A DNA stretch of 64,000 bases from Channa striata (lineage: Eukaryota > Chordata > Actinopteri > Anabantiformes > Channidae), in assembly GCA_033026295.1 (NCBI GenBank), contig CM065189.1, positions 1,392,377-1,456,376 on the forward strand, in the 5' to 3' direction. Under the pieces are notes generated by a model. The model searched no databases and was not told the DNA's origin. It saw only the letters and a list, made by a program, of their open reading frames with translations. Made by a program: the position numbers and the translations under genes. The stretch's first letter is position 1, and every line of letters begins with the position of its first letter. Positions 1 through 10,900 of the stretch are shown here, piece after piece.

Positions 1-57
1 AGATAAGAAGCCTTGTAAAGTGCTTTGAGTAAAAACAGGTAGAAAAGTGCAGAGCAT

Positions 58-245
58 TTACCATTTTTGTGTGGAGTGTACATGTTCTCCCCCTGCCTGC
101 ATGGGTTTTCTCCGGGAACCAGAGTCCAAAGACATGTCTCTCCGATGTGAGTCTGTCTGTCTCTTGTAGTGTTAACCCAGAGACAGACTGGAGACCTTCA
201 GGGTGTAGCCCACCTTGTGATCTCCTGGACTCTCGCGTACTTTGC
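58..245 (+). repeat. SINE-like dispersed repeat fragment
   Basis: The stretch contains the 'tgtgtggagt..catgttctccccctgcctgcatgggttttctccggg' type of sequence, which recurs at 11035-11265 and, in part and reversed, at 30590-30770. This block is widespread in fish genomes as part of tRNA-headed short repeats. Only the body is present here; the head with the polymerase III boxes is missing. The open frame across it (69-254) is a by-product of the repeat. Confidence 0.6.
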
Positions 246-479
246 TCAAACTAACATAGAACGTCTGACTTTAATGTCCTGCTTACATCAATTATTACAT
301 TTACAAGATACAAATAATTAATATTGGAAACTCTTCAAATATTATCATAATATAATAAATTTATGTTGACATATTGGTATTTTTTGTCTCATTTGTTAGT
401 AAGTGAAAGTCTGATCTTGATTAAAGTCACATTTTCGCAGAGAACCTTTGTACCCCACAGTGTACAACATGTATGAGCA

Positions 480-695
480 CTAAAACGGCTCTGAACTGTA
501 TTTTGATAAATTCATTCTGTTAACAGCTTCCTCGATTGTGACTAAATGAAACTGTAAATCATCAGGACAGAACGGTAATTCACAAAGAAAATCGTAATGA
601 CAATTATTTATCTTCAGTTTTTGAAGTTGGTACATAATGGCATCCTTGTCGTCTGCACTGCACCAATGCCACACACATGAACTGTGTGCTTCCAT
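480..695 (-). other. Unrecognised 71-codon minus-strand ORF
   Basis: A minus-strand frame of 71 codons (ATG at 695, stop at 480) begins MEAHSSCVWHWC and ends NRMNLSKYSSEPF. Its composition looks protein-like and it does not resemble the surrounding repeats. An in-frame TAA lies a few codons upstream of the ATG, just after a possible acceptor, so it is not clearly an internal exon. I do not recognise the protein. It could be a short last exon of a minus-strand gene to the right, or chance. The rest of 246-1040 is AT-rich with nothing I can name. Confidence 0.15.
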
Positions 696-1049
696 GAGGC
701 CCAGACTCGTTTACCTGTAGCTGCAGGTTAAGGCCTGGTCCCGTGTCGACAAGTGGATTCAGCGGTTGAATGTGACGGTACGATAATCTCAGCTACAGAA
801 ACCAAGATGTTGTCCCAGTAAAACAAAACAGGCTAAATGACGACATATACAGGCCTTAATTGTAAAGCAACTCCACATCCATCTGTTCCAGTTAGTTATT
901 TCCCAGATGAAATGCAGGGCTGGTAATTATGTAAGGAGGTCGGGTAAATATTACAACTTTTTTAAATTGCAGTCTCAAATGTCATCTGTGTACTACAACT
1001 CCCATTTGTGCTCACCTGTCCATCGCAAAGCCTACATAAAGACATCTTT

Positions 1050-1312
1050 TGCCAAACTCTGCACGCCCAGCAACCTCACTCCCAATATTCCAAAAACTGC
1101 TGAAAACAGAACTCTTCCGTGTCTTCCTCTGCACTTAAAAAAAAAAAGTTCTGCTCTTTGTTGAACTTGCATCTCATGAAACAGAAACCTTTCTTTGATA
1201 GCACTTTGCCTTGATGTTTTCTTCTTGACTTAGATTTTTTGCTGCCTTGTACCTCACTTGTAAGTCGCTTTGGATAAAAGCATCTGACAAATGACTAAAT
1301 GTAAAAGTAAAT
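1050..1312 (+). mobile_element. LINE 3' end, family B (truncated)
   Basis: This is a second, truncated copy of the 3' end seen at 4455-4682. Both share the stretch from the 'ccaaactc.gcacgc' block to the terminal 'ggataaaagcatctgacaaatgactaaatgtaaa' block, which also occurs reversed at 23700-23780. Coding sequence for reverse transcriptase is essentially absent, so this is a 5'-truncated, dead copy. Confidence 0.65.
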
Positions 1313-1550
1313 CTCAAGGCACTTTTCATAATAACGTCAAGACTATACAGACATTTAGAGAAAATCCAACAAATCCCCCTGAGCAGCTATAGGCAACAGT
1401 GGAGAGGAAAAACTCCCTTTACCGGAAGAAACCTCCAGCAGAACCAGGCTCAGGGTGGACGGACATCTGCCTTGTTCGGTTGGGCTGAGGGGAAAGTGGA
1501 GAGAGAAAAGGAAAGAAACACAACAACACACAACTCTTCCTGTCCTTTCC
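1313..1550 (-). mobile_element. L2-like LINE 3' tail (family A), reversed
   Basis: Reverse-oriented tail of the same element whose sense copy ends at 40195. The shared landmarks on the plus strand are 'cctccagcagaaccaggctcagggtggacggacatctgcctt' and the 'ccaacaaatccccctgagcagctataggcaacagtggagaggaaaaactccc' block. No coding part remains. It abuts the family B tail at about 1312. Confidence 0.75.
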
Positions 1551-1606
1551 ACCAGATGACTCTACTGTGTCATCATGCATCTCTGTCTGTCTCTGCTTGG
1601 ATTTGA

Positions 1607-2017
1607 GAATGATATCTTCAGTCTAACCTCTCCAAGACAGAAGTTCTTGCTTCCCAGCCAGAGCTTTGACACAACACAACATCAGCATTAAAATTGAATC
1701 TGCAGTGATTGTCCCTACTAAGTCAGCCAGAAGTCTGTGGGTCGTCATCGATGACCACCCATCGCCTCAGTCTCTAGGTCGTGGAGATTTGCACTCTACA
1801 TCATCAGAAAGATCAGACCCTACCTCTCCGAATACACAACCCAACGCGTTTTGCAGGCGCTGATCATATCTCGTCTCAATTACTGCAATGCATTGTTGAT
1901 GGGGTTACCGGCATGCATGACCAAACCCCTGCAGATGATCCAAAATGCGGCAGCACACCTCATTTTTAATCAACCAAAGAAGCAGTCATGTCAACCGCTC
2001 TTCTGATACTGATCTCT
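1607..2017 (+). mobile_element. LINE family B, left half (split by another LINE)
   Basis: This encodes the end of a reverse transcriptase-type ORF with stops and frameshifts. Related wording (RLNYCNALLMGLP-like, followed by QMIQNAAAHLIF) is readable with frame changes. It is the sense counterpart of the minus-strand relic at 24130-24770. The element breaks at 2017 and resumes at 4230, where 'gcactggcttc' continues the same consensus. The interruption is a complete insertion flanked by a 9-bp duplication, ctgatctct (2009-2017 and 4221-4229). Confidence 0.75.
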
Positions 2018-4220
2018 TAAATCAGCTTCTGTGAGGACAGCATCATTCCATCACGCACCAGGGTGAGTTATAACAACGACAACCCTGGTTCACAGCCAAA
2101 CTCAAACAGCTGAGGTCAGAGAAAGTGGCTGCATTCAGAAGTGGGGACAAAGATAAATACAGAGAGGCTAAGTACAGATTTAGCAACGACCGGTGCCTGG
2201 CCAACAGACTGAATGAGTTCTACTGCCGCTTTGACAAACAACGGGACAGACCTGAGACCTGCGACCTGAGCCCCTCCTCCACTATCACACCTGATCCACT
2301 CACACAGCATCACACCTCAGTGCCCTCCCTCCTCTGCCCCAACACCTCTCACCATCAAAGAGCGAGATGTGAAAAGGCTGTTTAAACAGCTCAACCCTCA
2401 CCAGGCTGCAGGCCCAGACTCTGTCTCCCCCTCCACCCTTAAGCACTGTGCCATTCAGCTATCCCCAGTGTTCACAGACATTCTCAATTCATGACTGGAG
2501 ACCTGACATGTGTCAGTCTGCTTTAAGGCCTCGACCATTGTGCCACTCCCTAAAAAGCTGGGGATGACAAGATTCAATGACTACAGACCGACGACTCACC
2601 TCAAGGACATCACAGATCCCCTTCTGGACCCCCTGCAGTTTCCTACAGAGCCAACAGAACTGTAGACAATGCTGCAAACATGGTCCTCCACTTCATTCTC
2701 CACCACCTGGACTCCCCAGGATCCTTTGTCAGGATACTGTTTGTGGACTTCAGCTCTGCCTTCAACACAATCGTCCCAGCTCTGCTCAGAGGCAAACTAT
2801 CCCAGCTAAACGTGCCTGACTCCAGGTGCAGGTGGATTACAGACTTCCTGATGGACAGCTGGGAAGCTGGGGCAGCATGTCTCTGACTCACGGACTATCA
2901 GCAATGGATCCCCCCAAGGCTGCTTCCTCTCTCCTGTGTTATTCTCCTTCTACACCAGCAGCTGCACATCTGGACATGAGTATGTCAAACTCCAAAAGTT
3001 TGCAGATAACACCACCCTCATCAGCTGATGGAGATGAGTCAGCGTACATGAGATGGACCGTCTGGTGTCACGGTGCAGCACAAACAACCTGGAGCTCAAT
3101 GCTCTCAAGACAGTGGAGATGATAGTGGATTTCAGAAAGGACCCCTAGCCCTAACCCAAGGTCAAGCCGCAGCGCGTCACCCACTCTGCTGAGAAGGTGA
3201 TTGGCTGCAACTGCCAACCTTTCCAGGACCCAGAGTAAAGCAGCCAGGATCGCAGCCGACGCTTCTCATCCCGGACATAGTCTCTTTCAGCCCCTCCCCT
3301 CTGTCAAGAGGCTCCGGTCCCTTAAGACCAGGACATCACGCCACAAGAACAGTTTCTTCCCCACTGAACAGTGGCCAAATTCCCTCAAGATAACGACCCC
3401 CCAACACACAGTCGCTTTAACTTTCCAGGTTGTACTACTTGTTAATATCTGTGTGTTCTGTCTGTCCTTGTGGTGTTTTTTACCGCCTCTCTAACTCAGG
3501 TTCTCTCTGCGCAGGTTGGCAGCTCCCTCGACCTGCAGTAGCCACACCTGGAACCAGGGCCGTTAGTGGGGTGCACAGCTGCCTGCACTTGAGACTGTTT
3601 CGAGCGTACCTTTAAGAGTGGCTGGAACAGACGCTAAGTGTTGGTGCGTCTTGTATGTTTTCCAGTCCGTTAGTTGGCTCGAGCCTGTTCCTGTCAGTCT
3701 TCTCGCCTACTGGGTAGCAAGTATGTTGGACTGTGTTTACTCTAACCCTCCTTCCCTATTTTTGCTCTGTCCTTTTTTGTTGCATTATAGTTATTAGTTT
3801 GTGGTCTCCATGTCCTGGCCTGCTCCGGTAGAATTGTAGGTCTGCCTTAGTGTGTTCACTCCTCCTCCTGTTTTTTGTTCGACCCCTCGCTGTGGAGTGT
3901 TCAGTTTTGTATTACCTGTCTGTTTCTGGGTTCTTCCGCACAGTAAACTAATTTATCTTCTTCGCCGCCTCTGCCTGTGTGTGTGTTGTTTCTGCTCTTG
4001 GGCAAACCATAACATCACTACCTCACATTGTACATTCACTTATTTTAAATTTATTCTATCATACCGTTTCTGTACATATTTCATATTGTGTCACACCATT
4101 GCACCTTAACTTTTTCCTGTAGATTTTGTGTTTGCAGCTGACACCAAGACAAATTCCTAGTACTGTTAAGTGTTCGTAACTGTGCCTGGCAATAAACAGT
4201 TTCTGATTCTCATTCTGATT
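2018..4220 (+). mobile_element. Jockey-superfamily LINE relic (family C), inserted in family B
   Basis: Readable pieces of a non-LTR reverse transcriptase lie in order: a linker near 2125-2290, HQAAGPDSVSPSTLK near 2400, VPLPKK near 2550, the palm motif LFVDFSSAFNTIVPALL near 2740-2800, a SNGSPQGCFLSPVLF-type box near 2900-2945, and the catalytic box near 3000. That box reads KFADNTTLI, so the second catalytic aspartate is asparagine. Frameshifts occur throughout. The 3' end is AT-rich and ends in repeated ctgatt units at 4200-4225. The flanking 9-bp repeat ctgatctct marks a target-primed insertion. An LTR-like segment interrupts it at 3440-4017. The exact LINE clade is not assigned. Confidence 0.8.
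3440..4017 (+). mobile_element. Probable solo LTR of a gypsy-type element
   Basis: About 578 bp of sequence foreign to the surrounding LINE. It starts TGTTAATATC and ends near AAACCATAACATCA, so TG...CA ends are possible. The near-matching flanks ctact / ctacc would be a 5-bp target duplication with one change. It is T-rich in the middle and ends in a sequence resembling the 3' ends of fish gypsy LTRs. The LINE's own 3' region resumes at about 4018. I see no internal gag-pol, so if this is an LTR it is a solo one. The right border could be 4014 instead of 4017. Confidence 0.5.
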
Positions 4221-4229
4221 CTGATCTCT

Positions 4230-4682
4230 GCACTGGCTTCATTTGGCTGCAAGGATTAAGCTCAAAGCTCTGTCTCTTGCCCACAGAGGGGTCAACTCTA
4301 CAGTTCCGGATTTCTTAAACTCCATCATTCAGGTCTACAATCCCTCCCGTCTGCTGCGTTCAGCCAGCGAATGACGTCTGATGGTCCCAGCACCACACAG
4401 AAAACACCAAGGAAAACTCTTCAGCTCAATGATCCCACGATGGTGGAATGAGCTGCCAAACTCCGCACGCTCAGTGACCTCACTACCAATATTTCAAAAA
4501 CTGAAAACAGAGCTCTTCCCCATCTTCCGTTGCACTTAAAAAAAACAAAACAAAAACGACTTTCTTGTACTTGCATCTCATGAAACGAAACACTTCTCTG
4601 ATCGCACTTTGCTTTGATGTTTTCTTTTGTAAGTTGCTTAGGATAAAAGCATCTGACAAATGACTAAATGTAAATGTATAAG
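4230..4682 (+). mobile_element. LINE family B, right half with 3' end
   Basis: Continuation of the element broken at 2017. It encodes a decayed version of the RT C-terminal region (the WNELPNSARSVTS-like wording is visible near 4445-4490), then an A-rich stretch. It ends in the diagnostic 'ggataaaagcatctgacaaatgactaaatgtaaatgta' block, also seen at 1275-1312 and, reversed, at 23700-23745. Confidence 0.75.
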
Positions 4683-4844
4683 GCAAATGTTACCAGTCAT
4701 AATCGTTTCTTCAGATTGACAAAACGGAAAATATATCCATCAATATCCATATCTGCTTTGACAGTTTGAAAATTTACAGGGAATTTTGTTTTTTTTCTAA
4801 AATTATGATTAATTAATTCTAATAATTATGATAATTTTATATAC

Positions 4845-6950
4845 CTGGTAATAATAATAATTCATTTTATTTATAAAGCACTTTAAATTTCTGTGCAAAT
4901 CTCAAAGTGCTGCACAACCAAATTAAAAGCAAGAGTAAAAGAATAAACTGTAGAGGATAAAACATAAATAAAAGACCATAAATAAAACATTAAACAGAAT
5001 AATAACAGTCCCATTAGGACCCTTTTCTGAAGAGGAGAGTCTGTGGTGCTCACAAGTTCTGAGGTAGGGCATTCCAGATCCGTGGAGCAGCTGCTGATCC
5101 GACCTGGATCCCCCACTGTGTGCAGTTTGGTCCTGGACTGCCACAGACGGTAAGTGTTTGTGGAGCGAAGGTTTCTTGTTGTTGAGCAGTTTTTTAAGGT
5201 ATTGAGGGACTTTTCCATGGATGCACTGGTGGACAAGCAAACAGAGTTTATATTCAATACGAAAGTGGATGGGGAGCCAGTGAGGGTCTGGAGGAGGAGG
5301 GGTCCGGAGGAGGGGGACCCTGGCAGCGCTGTTTTGAATGTGTTGTAGCGTTTGAAGGCTGCCAGAGATCCCAATGAGGAGTGCGTTACAGTAGTCCAGC
5401 CTGGAGGAGACAAAGGCTTGGACCAGCCTTTTGACCTCACAGAGGGAAAGGGAGGGCCGGAGCTTGGCGATGGAAGGATGCAGTTTTACAGAGGTGGTGA
5501 ACATGTGTTTCAAATGACAGGTGAGGGTCAAACGTGACCCCAGGTTGTTAACAGAGTGGCAGAGGGTAACGGTGTGGCCAGAAAAGGAAATACAGCCGAT
5601 GTGGGAGTAATGGAGCTGGTGGGGAGTTCCAGTTAGAAGGGCTTCAGTTCTGGTGCTGTTCAATTAGTGAAAAGGTGATCACTCGTCATTTAACAGGAGC
5701 ATGAGCCTCAAGGACATTCTGAAGGCCACTGTTGTAGTAGTCCACTAGTTCACTGACTGAGGACAGTTTGGGAGGAATAGAGAGATTATTAATATCCGAG
5801 ACATTTATGTTTTTTAGATTCCTGAGGTGGATATGGCGTTGTGGTTTGGAAAATGATGTATATGAGGGGAGATCCATTGAAATGATTTTATGGTCAGAGA
5901 CAACCAGGTCACGCACTTGGAGATTAGAGATGGGGACAGAGTCGGTAAAGACTAAATTGATGACGTGGCCCTTGCTGTGAGTGGGGACCTGAACGTCCAA
6001 CAGTTGTAAGAACTCAGCAGCAATACAATCAGAGAGTGTGTCTCCATGAATGTTCCATGAAAGGTCTCCGAGTATCAACATGCTGGATGATGAAGTTCAT
6101 GCATTTCTGTAATGAAGCCTGGATGTTTCTTGGGTGGTCGGTAAATAAGTCGCATCTTTATGGAGAGTGGATGTTTACATTTATATGTTAAACATTCAAA
6201 GGATGTCAGTTTCAAATCGGTGCGGTGGACCCCCACCGTGACCAGTGGTGCCAGCTTTTTCAATGTAGGTGTGTCCAGGGGGGCAGGAGTCATTCAAAAC
6301 TGAGCCTCAGGTCATGGATTAAACATGATTTGTTTGTTAAGGACTGGACATTAAAAAGTCCAACCTTAGTGTTTAATATAGTGTTACTTTTGACCCGAGG
6401 ACGTAGGACACTGAAGTCCACTCCAGGATTCCTGCAGTCCACTCCAGGGACTCCCTTGTAGTCCACTCCGGGATTTCCGTTTCGCCTCTGGCTGAGCAGT
6501 GTTTTAAGTCTCCATGGTGATGGAGCTCGGATGACGTAGTCGAGCTGCGACGGAGCGGGGGACGGAATGGAGTTCCCGGTCTTGTAAACAAACCCCGGCC
6601 AGACCCTCTGTGAAGGTAGCGGGGTCAACGGAGGAGTCCCAGTTGTTTAATGACTCCAATGTCCGGCGGGGGACTGTGGTTGTTGAACGGCTGCAAAGGT
6701 GAAAACTGAAGCAGGGGGCTGGATGGGTATGACGTCGTCCCCGTGTAAACGGGTAGCCGTAGTCCATGTGCCCGGTTGTGGGCCAACAGCCCCCGAAACC
6801 GAGCACACATCCAGGAGGTCCCACAGCAGCTCAGGCGGACAGGCAGATGTTAGCTTGTAGCGGCTAATGCTAATGAACCCGACGGGTATCAACCAGCTAC
6901 AGCAGGTGGAGGAAAAACGGACCGACGCCGGGTGTTAACGCTCCGTTCAA
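4845..6950 (-). mobile_element. LINE relic (family D) with endonuclease and RT C-terminus but no RT core
   Basis: Reading the minus strand from right to left: an upstream segment with a repeated PGVD motif (6290-6628) leads into GLFNVQSLTNKSCLIHDL, the typical start of a LINE apurinic endonuclease. An endonuclease C-terminal part follows at 5686-6081 with ILGDLSWNIH, HSKGHVINLVFT and the catalytic VSDHK. Then comes an RT C-terminal region at 4923-5663 with SSRLDYCNALLIG and NSAARV. The fingers and palm expected between them are absent. The 3' end is the AT-rich tail at 4845-4920. Both outer borders are approximate. Confidence 0.75.
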
Positions 6951-7329
6951 AGGCTCCAAATGAGCGTCCAAACGAGCGGCCCGACGTTTGTAATTACTTG
7001 CATTCAACTTCTGTTAATAAAAATCTTTTTGTAGAGAAGATGTCCAGAATAAACTGCTGACATCTAAAATGGCGTTATGGATTTTCTAAGAGTGAGAGTC
7101 CAGAACAAAATGATTCCTGTGTTCTTTGTCCCTGATGTCAGAATGAACAGACCCGCTGAAGACCCGCTGGTACCGGCGAACCAGCAGCAGAATGACAAGG
7201 ATTCTAGAGACTCAGAAGAAGGTCTTGGGTTGGATCTTCGGGAGCCAAGACAGTCAAGTAGATTTGCTCAGTTTAAAATTATATATTCTATATTGATATA
7301 TTACGACACAACGCAACAAAAGATAAAGA
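6951..7329. other. Unassigned spacer between LINE relic and ggct promoter
   Basis: No gene or repeat is recognised. An 86-codon plus-strand frame (7077-7334) beginning MDFLRVRVQNKM has no recognisable motif, no supporting splice sites and an AT-rich tail. I treat it as noncoding. Confidence 0.4.
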
Positions 7330-7781
7330 CGTAGGGAAACTCGTCCGTGGCCGTCTCTCGTACTGACCCACTCCCGCGTTTCTCGGTCGTTCTCCGGTGT
7401 GTCCGGCAGGTGCCGCCATTTTAGCAGAGTCACCGATCTCAGTCCGCTCAGGCGGAAGGTTCGGAAGGTTCGTGAGGTCCGAGTCCAGAAGTCACACCAG
7501 CAAACCGAGTCTGCTGAGCCGAGCTCTGCCGTCGCTCACCGTGCGGTGTGAAGCGGACACGACGGTTTGTCACGACCAGCGCCGACACGGTGTGCCCGGA
7601 CTGACGGAGCTGGGAACGGTTCCGTGTCGTGAGCCGTGCGTGTGGGTCAACAGGCCAACCGCGCATTGTGAGAGTGAATGGGGCTCGGCAGCCGGGCGGG
7701 GATTAGCATGAGAATGGCGTGTGAGTGCTGGAAGGCCAGCACTTCAGTTCTGACCGTGCCACTCACGCTCTCTCCCCGCAG
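7330..7781 (+). promoter_or_regulatory. CpG-rich promoter / 5' untranslated region of ggct
   Basis: This block is GC- and CpG-rich compared with its flanks and sits immediately upstream of the ggct start. It contains a possible noncoding exon ending at 7720 (agaatggcgt|gtgagt) and a good acceptor at 7780-7781 preceded by a pyrimidine run (ctctctccccgcag). The intervening 61 nt would be very short for a vertebrate intron, so the acceptor may pair with another donor further upstream. No TATA box is obvious, as expected for a CpG-island promoter of a housekeeping gene. Confidence 0.6.
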
Positions 7782-7908
7782 CCCTGTGCCCCCCGAAGGC
7801 TCAGCTGTGGCTCGCCTCAGCTTTCCACCAACGTCGTCGCTGCTCATCGTCCTTCTCAGCTCGACCCTCGTCGTTCTCATCTTCCTCTTGGCACAATCCG
7901 GGGACAAC

Positions 7909-10900
7909 ATGGACACCAGTCACACCTTCCTGTACTTTGCATATGGCAGCAACCTCCTGAAGGAGCGGCTCCAGCTCAAAAACCCCTCTGCGACAGTCCA
8001 CTGCGTTGCCAGACTAAAGGTACAGCGATGGTCTTGGCCATTGCGGTCTTTCCTGAACTCTATACAAAGTGATCTCTTTTTCTCAGGACTACAAGTTGGT
8101 GTTTGGGAACCACAAAGGTCTCGCCAGTGACCGATGGCACGGAGGTGTGGCCACCATAGAGCACAGCCCCGGTGATGAGGTGTGGGGTGTGGTGTGGAGG
8201 ATGAACATTTCCGACCTGGAGTCTCTGGACAGGTAAAGGTTTCGTCTGTCACTGTGTTTGATTGGCGTCTCCTGGGTTCCTTGCCAAGCTGACGGACATG
8301 TTTTTGTGGCCCCATTCAGTCAGGAGAATGTGAGGTTAGGTGCATACAGTCCTGTGGAGCTCTCGGTGAAGACTAAGGGCCAGGAGCTCAACTGTCGCAC
8401 CTACATCATGAACAGCTGCGTGTACGCCCCACCGTCGCCCCAGTACCTAAAGGTAAGACCGCCTCACCTGGAGCTTCACACAGACGGCTCGAGCGACCAA
8501 CAAAGTTCTTTAGATCTTTCCCAAAAAGTTCAAACAGTGAAGCTTGTCTTATGGTGAGAAGGAGTTTTTCCACTTGCATTTGGGCAGATTTGCCAACTGG
8601 ACGAACCTCATGGGCCGTCAGATCACTTATGGTCAAGTCCTGCGTGTCATGTTTACTGTTTACTGATTAAAAATATAATGGAGTATATAAAGTATATGTA
8701 TAATACAAGTACTTTTACTTCACGTCCTCTTCAAAAGTGTTAAAGTGGCATGAAAATGTTTGGGTTCAGGATAGAACCAAATTCTATAAATTTAGCTTTT
8801 ATTTCGCGGCCTCATCCCATCTGTAAGTGAGCAAAGGTCTTGGAAAATATGATGTATATTGCAAATTCTCCGGATGTTTTCCAGGCTTTTACTGCAGCCT
8901 CCATCAGTGAAGCTTTTACCCAAAGCACCTTTGCAGTGCAGCTTCTCGTTCACACACTCATGGAAACGGCTGCTCGCCAGGTGAAGGTCTGCTGACTGGC
9001 TCGCTCAGTCCAAAACGTCCCCCTTTCTCCCCACCCGAGCGCATTTGTTGAGTTGACAGCGTGTTTTTGATCATTGCCTCGCTCCACTGAGCTCCACAGT
9101 TGTAGCATCACGAGCAGACGTCTTCCTCCTCCTCACTTCCGTTGCTTGGATGGAGGTTCGTCTTGGTCTCAGGAGTCAGTGAAACTTTGACCGAGAACTG
9201 ATGTGGATTTTTGTACATTTCTCTGCTTTTTTGTGCTATGGCCTCTGTATTTCTGGTCACAACGTTTGCTTTTAATGGTGGATTTGATGCCACTGACTGT
9301 TTGGAGATTTTCTTCACAACTCTCACAATGTTCTTGCAACAAGAGAAATCATTTATTTGAACAATCAACCTCCCAGGACACAAGTGTAGCAAGAAAGACT
9401 TGTTAGTCACATCTGCTCACTTCAAATTTGGGTGATATCGTATGTTGTTTACTACTGGGGTTGTCTGTCCAATCTAGGTGTAAATACTATCAAATTAAAG
9501 GGCAAATTCTACATTTTTATAAGAATTGGAATCTTAAATGAACAAACATAATTTGTATTAATTGCCATACCTCATTCATATAATTTGGCTGAACAAAATT
9601 GCCCAGCCCCGGCTGTTTGTAATGGACAGCGCGTTTGTCCTGTCTGAGGGACGGACCCAGGCCCGGTGAAACTGGGGAGGCTTGTGTCCGGCACAAACAC
9701 ATTTGCCCAGAGGACGTGCAGACCAGCGATCTGCCGCGTTTAGCCTTAAGAAGACCAAAAAATGAAGCCTGCATTCCATAATGTCCAAACTGAGACACAA
9801 GTAAACCATCTATGTAAGTTCCATCCGTAACAAAACCGCACACAGAACTGAGTAACTGTTTAAAATGCAACGTTCCAGCGACCAGAGCGGCTCACATGTC
9901 AACATCGAGTTAAAGGACAGGATGTAGTTCCTGGTTGACTCAGCACTGCTACGTTTGGAATGTGTGTGGTTTCAAAGAAGGCCCCTTTGAAAGAGGAGGA
10001 CAAAAGGAGACAATCGTGATCTATTCATTCCCATCCGTTTCTCTCCGAGAAGCGTCTGGAACCGGCGTCGGCCTGCTCCCAACTCTCGTCACCTGACTGT
10101 GTGATCAACGGGTGAGAACAGTCACGGCGCGTCACCTCGGCCACGCTACGCTGTACAGATCTGTTTATGAGCCTGTTCAAACGCCAGATTGTTCTTTTGC
10201 ACGTGTGAGAGCTCGTAGCATGACTGAGAAAAAGCAGCGTGTAGAGACAGACGCGGTTGTGGACACCGCTTTGTCCTCCGTGGTGTTCAGTATGTGGAAG
10301 GGTCCTCTTTCCTGTTCTGTCTGTTGGGATCGGCTTGTCAAATGTACCGTCCTTTTAAATATGGGAATGTCAGTGTAGAGCGATCTCTGCACAGGACACA
10401 GGACTGTTTCCCTTTTACTGATTATTTAATCAGCTTCATCAGTAATACATATTGACACGTAATCGCTCCTGTTTGCCCCCAGGAAGGACTCTCTGATCCA
10501 GCGATGTTTGCGTGCATGTTTGGCAGCCCAGTTCTCAACAGGGCCCCTGTTTTGTCAAATTAGTCTTGTTGAGTTCCAACAGCAGTTAATCTCAACACTT
10601 TGTTATTAAATGTGCATGACTTTTTGAAACCTCCAAATTAAATTTGCAGTTTGTGACGAACGTGTGCCCTTATAAGTCCCAAATCTACGCTGGTTGGGAC
10701 GTTATGATGTCAGCGGACAGTGGCTGCAAAGACACCACCGCTGCTACTGCTTCTGTAGGAGAGCTAATGCACATCAGCTGTTAGGTGGGCTTATGCTTTG
10801 ATACCACTATTTTGGGGAAAGGCCTTTGGTGGCCACCGCTCATGTGCAGTTAGACATTAAACTGTTCAGTCTGACGAGATATGAAAATATAAAATCTAAA

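Noticed and set aside
4923..5663. 246-codon minus ORF as a host gene
   Set aside because: It carries the SSRLDYCNALLIG and NSAARV motifs of LINE reverse transcriptases and ends in the LINE's AT-rich tail.
7397..7711. 104-codon ORF upstream of ggct
   Set aside because: It lies in a CpG island where long frames arise by chance, is not in frame with ggct and has no motif.
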